NCBI RefSeq assembly: GCF_014699075.1
Contig: NZ_JACXAB010000012.1
Location: 1-64,000, forward strand
Source of the DNA: Microvirga sp.
Lineage (GTDB): Bacteria; Pseudomonadota; Alphaproteobacteria; Rhizobiales; Beijerinckiaceae
Direction: 5' to 3'
DNA length: 64,000 nt
The notes under the pieces are model-generated. The model was not told the DNA's origin and ran no database searches. It worked only from the letters and a program-made list of their open reading frames with translations. Shown piece after piece: positions 1 through 8,240 of this stretch (positions within the stretch are counted from its first letter, which is position 1; each line of letters starts with the position of its first letter). Made by a program: the position numbers and the translations under genes.

Positions 1-713
1 TGGTGCCGCTGGCCAAGGGCATCGAGATCGATCCGTCCCTGATCCGCGTTCCGGGCGAAGCCATCCGAGGCTACCGTGGCGCCAAGGCGGTCGACCTCGC
101 CATCGTCAGCCGCGCCCCCGTTCCGCTGGACGGCGCGCCCACCAGCGAATTCGTGGTGTTCCGCGGCGGCGAGGGCCTGCGCGACCAGGTGGCGATCGTC
201 GTCGGCAAGCCGGACCTGTCGAAGCCCGTTTCCGTGCGGCTGCACTCGGCCTGCCTCACGGGCGATCTCTTCGGCAGCCTCAAATGCGATTGTGGCGACC
301 AGCTGCGCAATACGGTGCGCTTCATGGCCGAAGACGAGGGCGGGATCCTGCTCTATCTCGACCAGGAGGGGCGCGGGAACGGCATCAGCAACAAGATCCG
401 CGCCTACAAGCTCCAGTCGCAGGGCTACGACACCTATGATGCCGATGAGGTGCTGGGCTTCGAGGCGGATCAGCGCCGCTTCGATTTCGCGGCCGTGATG
501 CTGAAGGAGCTCGGCGTCGGCAAGGTCCGCCTGATGACCAATAATCCCGAGAAGATCGCAGCCCTCAGCCAGGCCGGGCTGGAGGTGATCTCCGATCACC
601 GGGTGCTGGGCCGCCCTACGGCGGAGAACGTGAGCTATCTCGCCGCCAAGCGGGATCGGGCCGGGCACTATATCGATCTCGAGGGCATGCTCGCCTGCTC
701 GAGCAAGGATTGA
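1..713 (+). CDS. ribA: GTP cyclohydrolase II, 5'-truncated by the window edge
   Basis: This enzyme opens GTP to 2,5-diamino-6-ribosylamino-pyrimidinone phosphate, the first step of riboflavin synthesis, in the cytoplasm. The zinc site is visible as three cysteines at visible residues 84, 95 and 97 (LTGDLFGSLKCDCGDQL), with the same spacing as Cys54/65/67 of E. coli RibA, followed by the EGRGNGI active-site segment near residue 122. The frame is open to base 1, and about 60 residues already precede the usual core, so the protein probably has the long N-terminal extension found in alphaproteobacteria and its real start lies outside the window. A GTG at base 3 is only a possible start. It ends in TGA at 711-713, and no obvious terminator follows. 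Confidence 0.93.
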   Translation, partial: VPLAKGIEIDPSLIRVPGEAIRGYRGAKAVDLAIVSRAPVPLDGAPTSEFVVFRGGEGLRDQVAIVVGKPDLSKPVSVRLHSACLTGDLFGSLKCDCGDQLRNTVRFMAEDEGGILLYLDQEGRGNGISNKIRAYKLQSQGYDTYDADEVLGFEADQRRFDFAAVMLKELGVGKVRLMTNNPEKIAALSQAGLEVISDHRVLGRPTAENVSYLAAKRDRAGHYIDLEGMLACSSKD

Positions 714-861
714 GACGCCCACTCAGCGGACAAGCCGTTTGACTGGTTGCAGGGCCTGAAGGTTCCTGTGGATTTTGCGCGCCATTCGTCCGGCAACTGC
801 CGCGCAAGTCTCTGCAATCATTGCCTTCCAAATCCTGAAAAGCTCCGGTCTTGCAGCTTAA

Positions 862-895
862 ATGAGCTACGTATAGTATACTATACGTAGCTCAT
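862..895. promoter_or_regulatory. Perfect 34-bp palindromic operator
   Basis: ATGAGCTACGTATAGTA is followed immediately by its exact reverse complement, giving 17 bp per arm and no spacer. The symmetry breaks at 861/896. It contains TATAGT (872-877) and TATACT (877-882), which look like -10 hexamers, and a possible -35 (TCTTGC, 849-854) lies 17 bp before the first. The site therefore probably overlaps the core promoter of the downstream gene, as a repressor operator would. It has no U-tract, so it is not a good intrinsic terminator. The regulator is not identifiable; a metal-responsive one is a guess from the downstream gene. Confidence 0.6.
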
Positions 896-917
896 GAATC
901 TGTGGAGACATCAACGC

Positions 918-1637
918 ATGCTGCGTCAATTATCGCTTGTCCTGACCATTGCCGGGGGCCTGACGAGTGCCGCCCACGCCCACGGGATCTGGACAGCCCA
1001 ACGCCACGGCGACATCGCCATCGTCTATGGTCACGGCGCCGGAGATGATGCCTACAAGCCGGAGAAAGTGAAAAGCGCCGTCTCGTATCTCGCCTCGGGC
1101 GAGAAGCGGGACAGCAAGGTCCTGCATCAAGTCAAGAACGCCCTGGTCGAACCCGCAGAGGATGCGGTCGCCCTGACGGTGATTCTCGACAACGGCATCT
1201 GGACGAAAGGTCCCGACGACAAGTCGGCCAACCGGCCGAAAAGCCAGGTGCCGGGAGCGCAGTCGGCGAGCCACTCGATCAAGATCAACACAACGATCCT
1301 GAAAAGCGGTGCTTCACTGAAACCGACCGGGCAGGGCCTCGAGATCGTGGCACTGGCCGATCCGATGACCCTGAAGATGGGAGACGATCTTCCCGTTCAG
1401 GTCTTTGCCGACGGCGAGCCGCTCGCGGGCGTTCCGCTCTACGTCGACTACGTGAACGACGGGCATGCCCAGAGCAACAAGACCGATGCGGAAGGGAAGG
1501 TGACGCTCTTCGTGCGCAATGATGGACTCAACGTGATCGGCGTCTCGCATGCAAAGAAGACGCCCGGCAACGCGGAGATCGATCAGGTGAGTTATTTCGC
1601 GACTCTGTCCTTCATTCTGCCGCACGGCGAGGATTGA
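918..1637 (+). CDS. DUF4198-type periplasmic protein, probably metal-associated
   Basis: This 239-residue protein has a signal peptide (LRQLSLVLTIAGGLTSAAHA) and a mature N-terminus beginning near HAHGIW, the His-x-His start typical of the DUF4198/NikK group. Members of that group are periplasmic and often accompany nickel or cobalt uptake systems. The C-terminal half (about residues 140-235) looks like an immunoglobulin-like carbohydrate- or metal-binding fold (PLAGVPLYVDYVNDGHAQ). The ATG at 918 is preferred because GGAG lies 10 bp upstream and the signal peptide starts cleanly. The ATG at 894 overlaps the palindromic operator and has no ribosome site. No transporter gene is adjacent, so the metal role is inferred from the family only. 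Confidence 0.7.
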   Translation: MLRQLSLVLTIAGGLTSAAHAHGIWTAQRHGDIAIVYGHGAGDDAYKPEKVKSAVSYLASGEKRDSKVLHQVKNALVEPAEDAVALTVILDNGIWTKGPDDKSANRPKSQVPGAQSASHSIKINTTILKSGASLKPTGQGLEIVALADPMTLKMGDDLPVQVFADGEPLAGVPLYVDYVNDGHAQSNKTDAEGKVTLFVRNDGLNVIGVSHAKKTPGNAEIDQVSYFATLSFILPHGED

Positions 1638-1665
1638 TCGGGGCAGAGTCAACTAGGTGAGAAAC

Positions 1666-1700
1666 GGCTGGCCTCTCGCGGGAGAGGCCAGCCTTTTTGT
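1666..1700 (+). terminator. Rho-independent terminator
   Basis: A perfect 12-bp stem (GGCTGGCCTCTC / GAGAGGCCAGCC) with loop GCGG is followed by TTTTTGTTT. It lies 28 bp after the stop of the DUF4198 gene and abuts the stop codon of the convergent amidohydrolase. Confidence 0.9.
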
Positions 1701-2870
1701 TTAGCGCGCCGGCATGCCGGTCTCGACGATCTTTGCCCACAGCGAGACGCCGTAGGGGCTCGCCTCGTCGTTGAAGTCGTAGGCCGGGTGGTGGACGCCG
1801 GCCGTGTCGCCGTTGCCGAGGAAGATGTAGGCGCCCGGGCGCTGCTCCAGCATGTAGGAGAAATCCTCCGCGCCCATGAGCGGCGGCACGGTGGTGTCCA
1901 CCGCGTTCTCGCCGGCAACCGCACGGGCGACGTTCGCCATGAACTCGGTCTTGTCGGGATCGTTCATGGTGACCGGATAGCCGCGGTCGTACTCGACCTC
2001 CGCTTTCGCCCCGAAGGCCGCGCACACGTTCTCGACGATGGCGCGGATGCGGGTCTCGGCGAGGTCGCGCACCTCCGGCGAGAGGGTGCGCACGGTGCCG
2101 AGCAGCATGGCGGTCTGCGGGATCACGTTGAAGGCCTCGCCCGCCTTCACGGTGCAGACGGACACCACAACGGATTCGAGCGGATCGGTGTTGCGGGACG
2201 CGATGGTCTGCAGGGCCGTGATCACATGCGCCGAGATCACCACCGGGTCGATGCAGTCATGCGGGCGCGCCGCGTGGCCGCCCTTGCCCTCGATGGTGAT
2301 GGTGAAGCGATCGGCGGCCGCCATCATGGCGCCGGCCCGGATGGCGAACTGGCCCACGGGAATGCCCGGCATGTTGTGCATGCCATAGACCTCCTGCACG
2401 CCGAAGCGCTCCATGAGGCCGTCCTTCACCATCTCGTTGCCGCCGCCGCCGCCTTCCTCCGCGGGCTGGAAGATCACCACGGCGGTGCCGTCGAAGTTGC
2501 GCGTCTCGGCCAGGTACTTGGCGGCGCCCAGCAGCATGGCGGTGTGGCCATCATGGCCGCAGGCATGCATCTTGCCCGGCACCTTGGAGGTGTGCGGAAC
2601 GTTCGTCGCTTCCTCGATGGGAAGCGCATCCATGTCGGCACGAAGGCCGATCACACGGCCTGAGTTGTTCGTGCGGCCCTTGATCACGCCGACGACGCCG
2701 GTCCGTCCGAGGCCCGTGACGACCTCGTCGCATCCGAAGCTCTTCAGCTTGTCGGCCACGATGCCGGCGGTGCGGTGAACGTCGAACAGGAGTTCCGGGT
2801 TTTCGTGGAAGTCGCGGCGCCAGGTGGTGATTTCATCGGCGAGATCGGCGACGCGGTTGATGATCGGCAT
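1701..2870 (-). CDS. M20-family amidohydrolase (hippurate hydrolase / N-acyl-amino-acid hydrolase type)
   Basis: This 389-residue cytosolic metallohydrolase cleaves N-acyl amino acids or similar amides. Visible landmarks are GLRADMDALPIEE (metal ligand Asp in the first block), HACGHDGHTAMLLGAA, the FQPAEEGGGGG block with the catalytic Glu, a central dimerisation domain beginning GKGGHAARPHDCIDPV, and MGAEDFSYML near the end with the last metal ligand. Length and block order match M20D amidohydrolases. The start at 2870 (MPIINRVADLADEI) follows AGGATCCCTC. The 21 residues that could be added upstream do not look like protein. The exact substrate cannot be assigned; IAA-amino-acid or hippurate hydrolysis are both possible. 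Confidence 0.9.
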   Translation of the reverse strand: MPIINRVADLADEITTWRRDFHENPELLFDVHRTAGIVADKLKSFGCDEVVTGLGRTGVVGVIKGRTNNSGRVIGLRADMDALPIEEATNVPHTSKVPGKMHACGHDGHTAMLLGAAKYLAETRNFDGTAVVIFQPAEEGGGGGNEMVKDGLMERFGVQEVYGMHNMPGIPVGQFAIRAGAMMAAADRFTITIEGKGGHAARPHDCIDPVVISAHVITALQTIASRNTDPLESVVVSVCTVKAGEAFNVIPQTAMLLGTVRTLSPEVRDLAETRIRAIVENVCAAFGAKAEVEYDRGYPVTMNDPDKTEFMANVARAVAGENAVDTTVPPLMGAEDFSYMLEQRPGAYIFLGNGDTAGVHHPAYDFNDEASPYGVSLWAKIVETGMPAR

Positions 2871-2961
2871 GAGGGATCCTCGAGCAGGGAAGCAGGAACC
2901 CTCAGCCAAGCAGAGGCAGGGGCCTTCCGTCAACCGTTACGGCATGGCCTGCTGCAGGATG

Positions 2962-4173
2962 TCAGAACTTCTTGCGCAGGATGGCCTTGGGGCGGGTGGT
3001 GCGGAACTGCCCCCGCTCGATGGCCACAAAGATCAGAACGAGCACCACGAGCGCGGCGAACCACCAGACCTGCGTGGTGCCGATGCCGAGGCAGCCCAGG
3101 GCATAGGCACAGGCAAAGGCCGCCATGATGCCGGGCGCAACGGTGGCGCGGTGGCTCTGGACTCCCACCACGGCCCGGTAAAGCAGCAGGCTTGCCGCGA
3201 CCGCTCCCACGAGGCCAAGCTCGTACCAGATCTCGAACAGCAGGGTGGAGGGGGCGTTCCGGGGAACCAAGCCGAAATACCGGCCGCGCAGGGCGGTTTC
3301 CAACCCGTGCCCTGTGAGCAGCCGCAGCGGCTCGTTGAGCACGACCTGGCGCCAGACCTCGAGGCTCGCCGTCACCGGTGCTCGCGCGCCGAAGAGGGCT
3401 GCTGCAAAGGGCTTGAGGAGAAAGGGCAGGAGCGGGGCGAGCAGCAGGAGGCCTGCCATCATCAACCCGACCAATCGCGGGCCGAGTCTGGGACTGGCCG
3501 CCGTCAGGACGAACACGACGGCGCCGGCGGCAAGACCGTAGAGGGGCAGTCCCTCCCGAGTGAGGAGGGCTGCCACCGCGACCGCCAGGGCCAGCGCGAC
3601 GGCCTCCAGGTTTCTCCCGCGGGAGTGGAGCCAGGCAAGCGCCGGCCAGACCAGCAGGGCCAGCATGAGCATGCCGCGCTCGAGGCTCAGGCCCTCCGGG
3701 TCGAAGCGGCTGCTGCCCCGGAGCGCCAGGGGAATGCTGATCACGGCCGCCAAGCCCACGCCCACGGGCAGGAGATAGAGATTGGCCGCACGCATCCGTT
3801 CTGGCACGGCCAGATAGCCGCCCAGCCCCATGAGAATCATGCCCGCGATGTTGAAAAGACGTTCCGACCCCTCGGGCAGGAACGGCGTCCAGACCAGGGA
3901 CAGCCCAGCCCAGAACAGCAGGACGAGCCCGGCAATCCCTCCGGTGGAGGTCGCGAGCGCCAGCATCTTCTCCCGGGCATGCCTTGCGCTGCCGTCCAGC
4001 ACCGAGGCGAGAACCAGGAGAATCACCGCGAGCGGCGCCATCACCACCAGGGCGCGCCGCGTGAACAGGGCCGCCAGGGGAACGGCGAAAAACAGGATCG
4101 CGAAGCCGAGGCGCCGCAGCATGGCGGCGGCGTCGGCGGAAGGGTTGGCCGTCTGGGAAACGGGGCGGACCAT
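2962..4173 (-). CDS. Polytopic membrane protein, O-antigen ligase/polymerase-like
   Basis: About 403 residues with roughly ten to twelve hydrophobic segments (for example LGFAILFFAVPLAALFT, GGIAGLVLLFWAGLSLVW, LYGLAAGAVVFVLTAA, LVGLMMAGLLLLAPLLPFLL). A larger loop around VWRQVVLNEPLRLLTGHG precedes LFEIWYELGLVGAVAASLLLY. That late H-G plus E-x-G-L-V-G pattern is characteristic of the O-antigen ligase/Wzy-like superfamily, which transfers or polymerises surface glycans in the inner membrane. No glycosyltransferase gene is nearby, so the function is only a family guess. The start at 4173 is chosen because upstream residues lack hydrophobic or coding character; the ribosome site is weak. Confidence 0.6.
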   Translation of the reverse strand: MVRPVSQTANPSADAAAMLRRLGFAILFFAVPLAALFTRRALVVMAPLAVILLVLASVLDGSARHAREKMLALATSTGGIAGLVLLFWAGLSLVWTPFLPEGSERLFNIAGMILMGLGGYLAVPERMRAANLYLLPVGVGLAAVISIPLALRGSSRFDPEGLSLERGMLMLALLVWPALAWLHSRGRNLEAVALALAVAVAALLTREGLPLYGLAAGAVVFVLTAASPRLGPRLVGLMMAGLLLLAPLLPFLLKPFAAALFGARAPVTASLEVWRQVVLNEPLRLLTGHGLETALRGRYFGLVPRNAPSTLLFEIWYELGLVGAVAASLLLYRAVVGVQSHRATVAPGIMAAFACAYALGCLGIGTTQVWWFAALVVLVLIFVAIERGQFRTTRPKAILRKKF

Positions 4174-4298
4174 GCGGTGGGCTATCGACCTTGGGACGTT
4201 CAGGGACCGGGAGCCTAATGGACGAAGTCGCCAAAAGCTGTAGGTGTCGTGCAACACATCCTGTTCCTTTGTGTCCCCTTCCGGAGTTCGCGACCTCC

Positions 4299-5432
4299 AT
4301 GTCATCGAGCGCCAAGACCACCGGCAAGCACCTCCTCCTGGTCGGCGGCGGGCACGCTCATGTTCTGGTGCTGGAAGCCTTTGCCCGCAATCCTGAGCCG
4401 GGCCTGACCATCACCCTCGTCAGCAAAGATCGCCTGACACCCTATTCGGGCATGCTGCCGGGGCATTTGGCCGGAACCTACACAAGGGACGAGATCCACA
4501 TCGATCTGGAGCGGCTCGCCCGTGCCGCCGGCGCCGGACTGATTCTGGATGACGCTGTCGGGTTCGACAGGGCTGCGCGGCGCGTGCGGCTGAAAGGTGG
4601 CAAGGCGCTCGCCTACGACATCCTCTCGGTCGATATCGGCATCACGCCGGATCTGTCGGGGATTGCCGGAGCGCAGGAGCATGCGCTCGCGGTCAAACCC
4701 ATCGGCAGCCTGCTGCAAAAATGGGACCGGCTTGTGGAGAGCGCCGTCGCGCCGAACGGACCGCGCCGATTCGCCATCGTCGGCGGAGGGGCTGCCGGGA
4801 TCTGCCTCGCCTTTGCGGTCCAGGCTTTCTTCACGGCGCAGGTGAGCGTTCCCATTGAGGTGTCGCTGATCGGCTCATCCGAGGCGCCGGGCATCCATGC
4901 CGGCATGCGCAGACGCATCGCGCAGGCACTCAAGCGCCGCCGGATTGCGGTTCATGCCGAGGATGCAGCTGTGCGCATTGATCAGAATGGCGTGACTCTC
5001 GCGAGCGGCCGGTTCGTGCCGGCCGATGCCGTGCTGGTCTCAACCCATGCCGCGCCGCCGCCGGTGCTCGCCGCGACGGACTGGGCCAAGGACGAGAGCG
5101 GTTTTCTGGCCACAGGTCCCACGCTCCAGATCCTGAATGATGAAACCGCTTTCGCCGCCGGCGACTGCGCGACAATGATCGCGCATCCGCGCCCCAAGGC
5201 CGGCGTCTTCGCCGTGCGGCAGGGGCCTGTGCTGGCGCGCAACCTGAGACGGGCCCTTCGGGGCGAGCCACTTGAGAACTACATTCCGCAGCGCGATCAC
5301 CTGCTGCTGATTGCAACGGGCGACGGCCGCGCCATCGGCGGTCGCGGCCGGTTTCTCGCCTTCGAGGGCCGCCTCGCGTGGCGGCTGAAGGATGTCATCG
5401 ACCGGCGCTTCATGCGCCGGTTCGAGCTTTAG
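4299..5432 (+). CDS. FAD/NAD(P)-dependent oxidoreductase of the SelD-linked (NDH-2-like) family
   Basis: About 377 residues. The N-terminus HLLLVGGGHAHVLVLEAF carries the GGGHAHV motif typical of the oxidoreductase domain that is often fused to selenophosphate synthetase SelD. RLTPYSGMLPGHLAG follows, and a second Rossmann motif FAIVGGGAAGICLAFA near residue 150 should bind the pyridine nucleotide. FAAGDCATM near residue 285 is the usual flavin-binding Asp region. The SelD domain is absent and no selenium gene is adjacent, so this is a stand-alone member. The start at 4299 has CCGGAG 12 bp upstream. Its stop codon overlaps the stop of the convergent mmsB gene by 4 bp. Confidence 0.8.
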   Translation: MSSSAKTTGKHLLLVGGGHAHVLVLEAFARNPEPGLTITLVSKDRLTPYSGMLPGHLAGTYTRDEIHIDLERLARAAGAGLILDDAVGFDRAARRVRLKGGKALAYDILSVDIGITPDLSGIAGAQEHALAVKPIGSLLQKWDRLVESAVAPNGPRRFAIVGGGAAGICLAFAVQAFFTAQVSVPIEVSLIGSSEAPGIHAGMRRRIAQALKRRRIAVHAEDAAVRIDQNGVTLASGRFVPADAVLVSTHAAPPPVLAATDWAKDESGFLATGPTLQILNDETAFAAGDCATMIAHPRPKAGVFAVRQGPVLARNLRRALRGEPLENYIPQRDHLLLIATGDGRAIGGRGRFLAFEGRLAWRLKDVIDRRFMRRFEL

Positions 5433-6319
5433 CTCTTCTGCCCGCGGATGAAGTTGATGATGCCGCTGTAGTCGTCGCCCTCGTGCCCGGACGCATTGAA
5501 GAGGGAAAAGAGCTGCGTGGCTTCCGCGCCGAGCGGTGTCGACGCGCCCGAGGTCAGAGCCGCCTCCTGTGAGAGCTTCAGGTCCTTGAGCATGAGGGCC
5601 GCTGCGAAACCCGGCTTGTAGCCGTTATTGGCCGCCGATGTGGGGACCAGATCCGGCACGGGGCAGTGGTTCATCAGCGCCCAGCACTGGCCCGAGGAGG
5701 TAGAGGCCACGTCGAAGAGCGCCTGATGCGAGAGCCCAAGCTTTTCGGCCAGCACGAAAGCTTCCGACACGCCGATCATCGAGATGCCGAGGATCATGTT
5801 GTTGCAGATCTTCGCCGCCTGACCGGCGCCCGCCTCGCCGCAATGCACGACGCGTCGGCCCATCTTTGACAGGATCGGCTCGGCCCGGTCGAAGGCTTGC
5901 CTGGCGCCGCCCGTCATGAAGGTGAGCGTTGCGCCCTTCGCGCCGCCGACGCCGCCGGAAACCGGCGCATCGAGGCTCATCAGGTTACGCGCCTGCTCAC
6001 CGGCCATCCCATGCGCCTTGCGGGCGCTCTCCACATCGACCGTGGAGCAGTCGATGATCAGCGCACCCTCCTTCACGGATGGCAGAATATCGGTCCAGAC
6101 CGAGAGCACGTGCTTGCCGGCCGGCAGCATGGTGACGACGATCTCGGCATTCTGCACCGCATCAAGTGTGGAGGAAGCGATGTTCACGCCGTCGCTCTTC
6201 GCCTGATCGCAGGAGGCGGGCGACAGGTCGAAGCCGGTGACCCTGTGCCCGGCCTTGACGAGATTGGCCGCCATGGGGCCGCCCATGTTGCCGAGGCCGA
6301 TGAACGCGATGCTGGTCAT
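5429..6319 (-). CDS. mmsB: 3-hydroxyisobutyrate dehydrogenase
   Basis: The 296-residue NAD-dependent enzyme oxidises 3-hydroxyisobutyrate to methylmalonate semialdehyde in valine degradation. It has the N-terminal NAD motif FIGLGNMGGPMAANLVKAG, the substrate signature LDAPVSGGVGGAKGATLTFM, and the catalytic-Lys segment GAGQAAKICNNMILG. Length is normal for the family. The start at 6319 has GGAGGATTATC directly upstream. Other genes of the same pathway lie just upstream on the same strand (an isobutyryl-CoA-dehydrogenase-like gene at 6914 and mmsA at 9141), which supports the call over the related tartronate semialdehyde reductases. Confidence 0.93.
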   Translation of the reverse strand: MTSIAFIGLGNMGGPMAANLVKAGHRVTGFDLSPASCDQAKSDGVNIASSTLDAVQNAEIVVTMLPAGKHVLSVWTDILPSVKEGALIIDCSTVDVESARKAHGMAGEQARNLMSLDAPVSGGVGGAKGATLTFMTGGARQAFDRAEPILSKMGRRVVHCGEAGAGQAAKICNNMILGISMIGVSEAFVLAEKLGLSHQALFDVASTSSGQCWALMNHCPVPDLVPTSAANNGYKPGFAAALMLKDLKLSQEAALTSGASTPLGAEATQLFSLFNASGHEGDDYSGIINFIRGQKS

Positions 6320-6388
6320 GATAATCCTCCCGTGTTGTCGTGTGACGCTTCTACCCATCAGAGGCGTCCCGTTATCTTGCTCAAGATA

Positions 6389-6769
6389 TTATGCGCGCCG
6401 CGCCACCCACAGGGCCCCCGCGAGCGAAAAGCCGTAGAACCACAGCATCAGCGATCCAAACACCTTGTCGAGGGCGGGGTCGAGCCGCGGGAAGAACACC
6501 GCGAAATGCGAGCCGACGGCGGCCATGATCAGCATGCCCGGAACGGCGACGAGCGCCATGGCCTGCACCGCCGCTTTCCTGGGGGCCTGCAGGATGCGGT
6601 GCATGAGCAGCCCCAGCATCAGCCCGAGTGTGGCGCCTGCCGTGAAGTTGAGCTGGAACGGCCGACGTCCGTCGAGGAAGAACCACGGACCTGCAAAGTG
6701 GAACAGCGCGAAGATCGCAGCACTGATGCCGAAGCCGAGACCAATCGATCTGAAGGCGATGCTCATCAT
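6389..6769 (-). CDS. Small four-helix membrane protein of unknown function
   Basis: 126 residues with four hydrophobic segments: LGFGISAAIFALFHFAGPWF, AGATLGLMLGLLMHRILQ, AVQAMALVAVPGMLIMAAVG and FGSLMLWFYGFSLAGALWVA. It loosely resembles DUF5367-type proteins, but I cannot confirm this. The start at 6769 is used because upstream codons run into a repeated palindromic element (6778-6885), so the longer reading is an artefact. It lies between two valine-pathway genes on the same strand without any evident link to them. Confidence 0.6.
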   Translation of the reverse strand: MMSIAFRSIGLGFGISAAIFALFHFAGPWFFLDGRRPFQLNFTAGATLGLMLGLLMHRILQAPRKAAVQAMALVAVPGMLIMAAVGSHFAVFFPRLDPALDKVFGSLMLWFYGFSLAGALWVARRA

Positions 6770-6777
6770 GCCCCAAG

Positions 6778-6885
6778 CCTCATCCTGAGGTGCCGCTGAA
6801 AGCGGCGTCTCGAAGGAGGCTCCAGTGAGCACTGGAGACGCCCTGATCCTTCGAGACGGACCTGACGGTCCTCCTCAGGATGAGG
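6778..6885. repeat. Dispersed palindromic repeat, copy 1
   Basis: A 108-bp element bounded by CCTCATCCTGAGG and its exact inverse CCTCAGGATGAGG, with internal inverted segments CGTCTCGAAGGA and TCCTTCGAGACG. A second copy lies at 24689-24788. It is intergenic, has no coding capacity, and looks like a REP/MITE-type element. It probably folds into a long branched hairpin in the transcript between the acyl-CoA dehydrogenase gene and the gene at 6389. Confidence 0.85.
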
Positions 6886-6913
6886 GCTAGTGGGGAGAGC
6901 GTGCTTCTCAAGG

Positions 6914-8065
6914 TCACCGATTCCCGCGCCCCACCAGATCGCGCGCCACGATCAGGCGCATGATCTCGTTGGTGCCCTCCAGGATCTGGTGCACGCGCAG
7001 ATCGCGCACGATCTTCTCCACGCCGTAATCGGCGAGATAACCGTAACCGCCATGGAGCTGCAGGGCATCGTTCGCCACCTGGAAGCCCACATCGGTGGCC
7101 ATGCGCTTGGCCATGGCGCAGAGCTTGGTGGCGTCGAGCGCCTTGGCATCCAGCGCCGAGGCCGCGCGCCACAGGAAGGTGCGCGCCGCTTCGAGTTCGG
7201 TGGCCATGTCGGCGAGCTTGAACTGCAGCGCCTGGAAATCCGCAATGCGCTTGCCGAAAGCCTTGCGGTCGCCCGTATAGGCGAGCGCCTTGTCGAGGGC
7301 TGACTGCGCGCCGCCCAGTGAGCACGCGCCGATGTTGATGCGCCCGCCGTCGAGGCCCGACATCGCGATCTTGAAGCCCTGGCCTTCGTCGGAGAGCCGG
7401 TTGGCCACGGGCACGCGCACATCCTCGAAGATCACCGCGGCGGTGGGCTGCGCGTTCCAGCCCATCTTCTTCTCCTGCGCGCCGAAAGACACGCCGGGCA
7501 TATCCTTCTCGATCACGAGGGTCGAGATGCCGGAGGGGCCTTCCTCGCCGGTGCGCACCATTGTCACGTAGATGTCCGAGGTGCCGGCGCCGGAGATGAA
7601 CTGCTTCACGCCGTTGACCACATAATGGTCGCCGTCGCGCACGGCTTTCGTTTTCAGCGCCGCCGCATCCGAGCCCGAGCCCGGCTCGGTCAGGCAATAG
7701 CTCGCGATCAGCTCCATGGTAGCCAGGCGCGGGATATAGCGCTGGCGCTGCTCCTCGTTGCCATAGCGGTCGATCATCCAGGCGGCCATGTTGTGGATCG
7801 ACAGATACGCCGACACCGCCGGGCAGCCCGTGGCGAGCGCCTCGAAGATCAGTGCCGCGTCGAGCCGCGTCATGCCCGATCCGCCCACATCGTCGCGGGT
7901 GTAGATCGCCGCCATGCCCAAGGCTGCCGCCTCACGCATCACATCCACGGGAAAATGCTTCTTCTCGTCCCATTCGAGGGCATGGGGCGCGAGGTTGTCC
8001 GCCGCGAAGGCCAGCGCCATGTCGCGGACGGCGATTTGATCGTCGGTGAGGGAAAACTGGGTCAT
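6914..8065 (-). CDS. Acyl-CoA dehydrogenase, probably isobutyryl-CoA dehydrogenase
   Basis: This FAD flavoenzyme of about 383 residues should oxidise isobutyryl-CoA (or another short branched acyl-CoA) to its enoyl-CoA. Family marks are ASYCLTEPGSGSDAAALKT (flavin and substrate contacts), GAGTSDIYVTMVRTG, the R-x-x-FG-x-x flavin contact in GDRKAFGKRIADFQALQF, LQLHGGYGYLADYGVEKIVR, and the C-terminal ILEGTNEIMR holding the catalytic glutamate. mmsB and mmsA on either side point to valine catabolism. The start at 8065 (MTQFSLTDDQ) matches family N-termini; an in-frame ATG at 8080 is an alternative, and neither has a strong ribosome site. Confidence 0.88.
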   Translation of the reverse strand: MTQFSLTDDQIAVRDMALAFAADNLAPHALEWDEKKHFPVDVMREAAALGMAAIYTRDDVGGSGMTRLDAALIFEALATGCPAVSAYLSIHNMAAWMIDRYGNEEQRQRYIPRLATMELIASYCLTEPGSGSDAAALKTKAVRDGDHYVVNGVKQFISGAGTSDIYVTMVRTGEEGPSGISTLVIEKDMPGVSFGAQEKKMGWNAQPTAAVIFEDVRVPVANRLSDEGQGFKIAMSGLDGGRINIGACSLGGAQSALDKALAYTGDRKAFGKRIADFQALQFKLADMATELEAARTFLWRAASALDAKALDATKLCAMAKRMATDVGFQVANDALQLHGGYGYLADYGVEKIVRDLRVHQILEGTNEIMRLIVARDLVGRGNR

Positions 8066-8240
8066 AGCCTCAATCGTCATACCGGAGGGGTTTTGGGCAA
8101 CCATGACTTTCGATCTAGGGCGTCTCCAGCCAAAGAGGATGCCATGGATAGGCTCTCATAGGCGACATGGTCCATGCCGGATCCTGCCCCATCTGAAACT
8201 CAGTTCCATTTGACCGATTGGGCAGGGGAGATAGGAGCCG

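Noticed and set aside
2824..4218. Plus-strand frame of about 464 codons and a second minus-strand frame over 2930-4327
   Set aside because: Both are Gln/Arg/Gly- or Arg/Pro-rich and overlap the frame that shows clear transmembrane segments (2962-4173).
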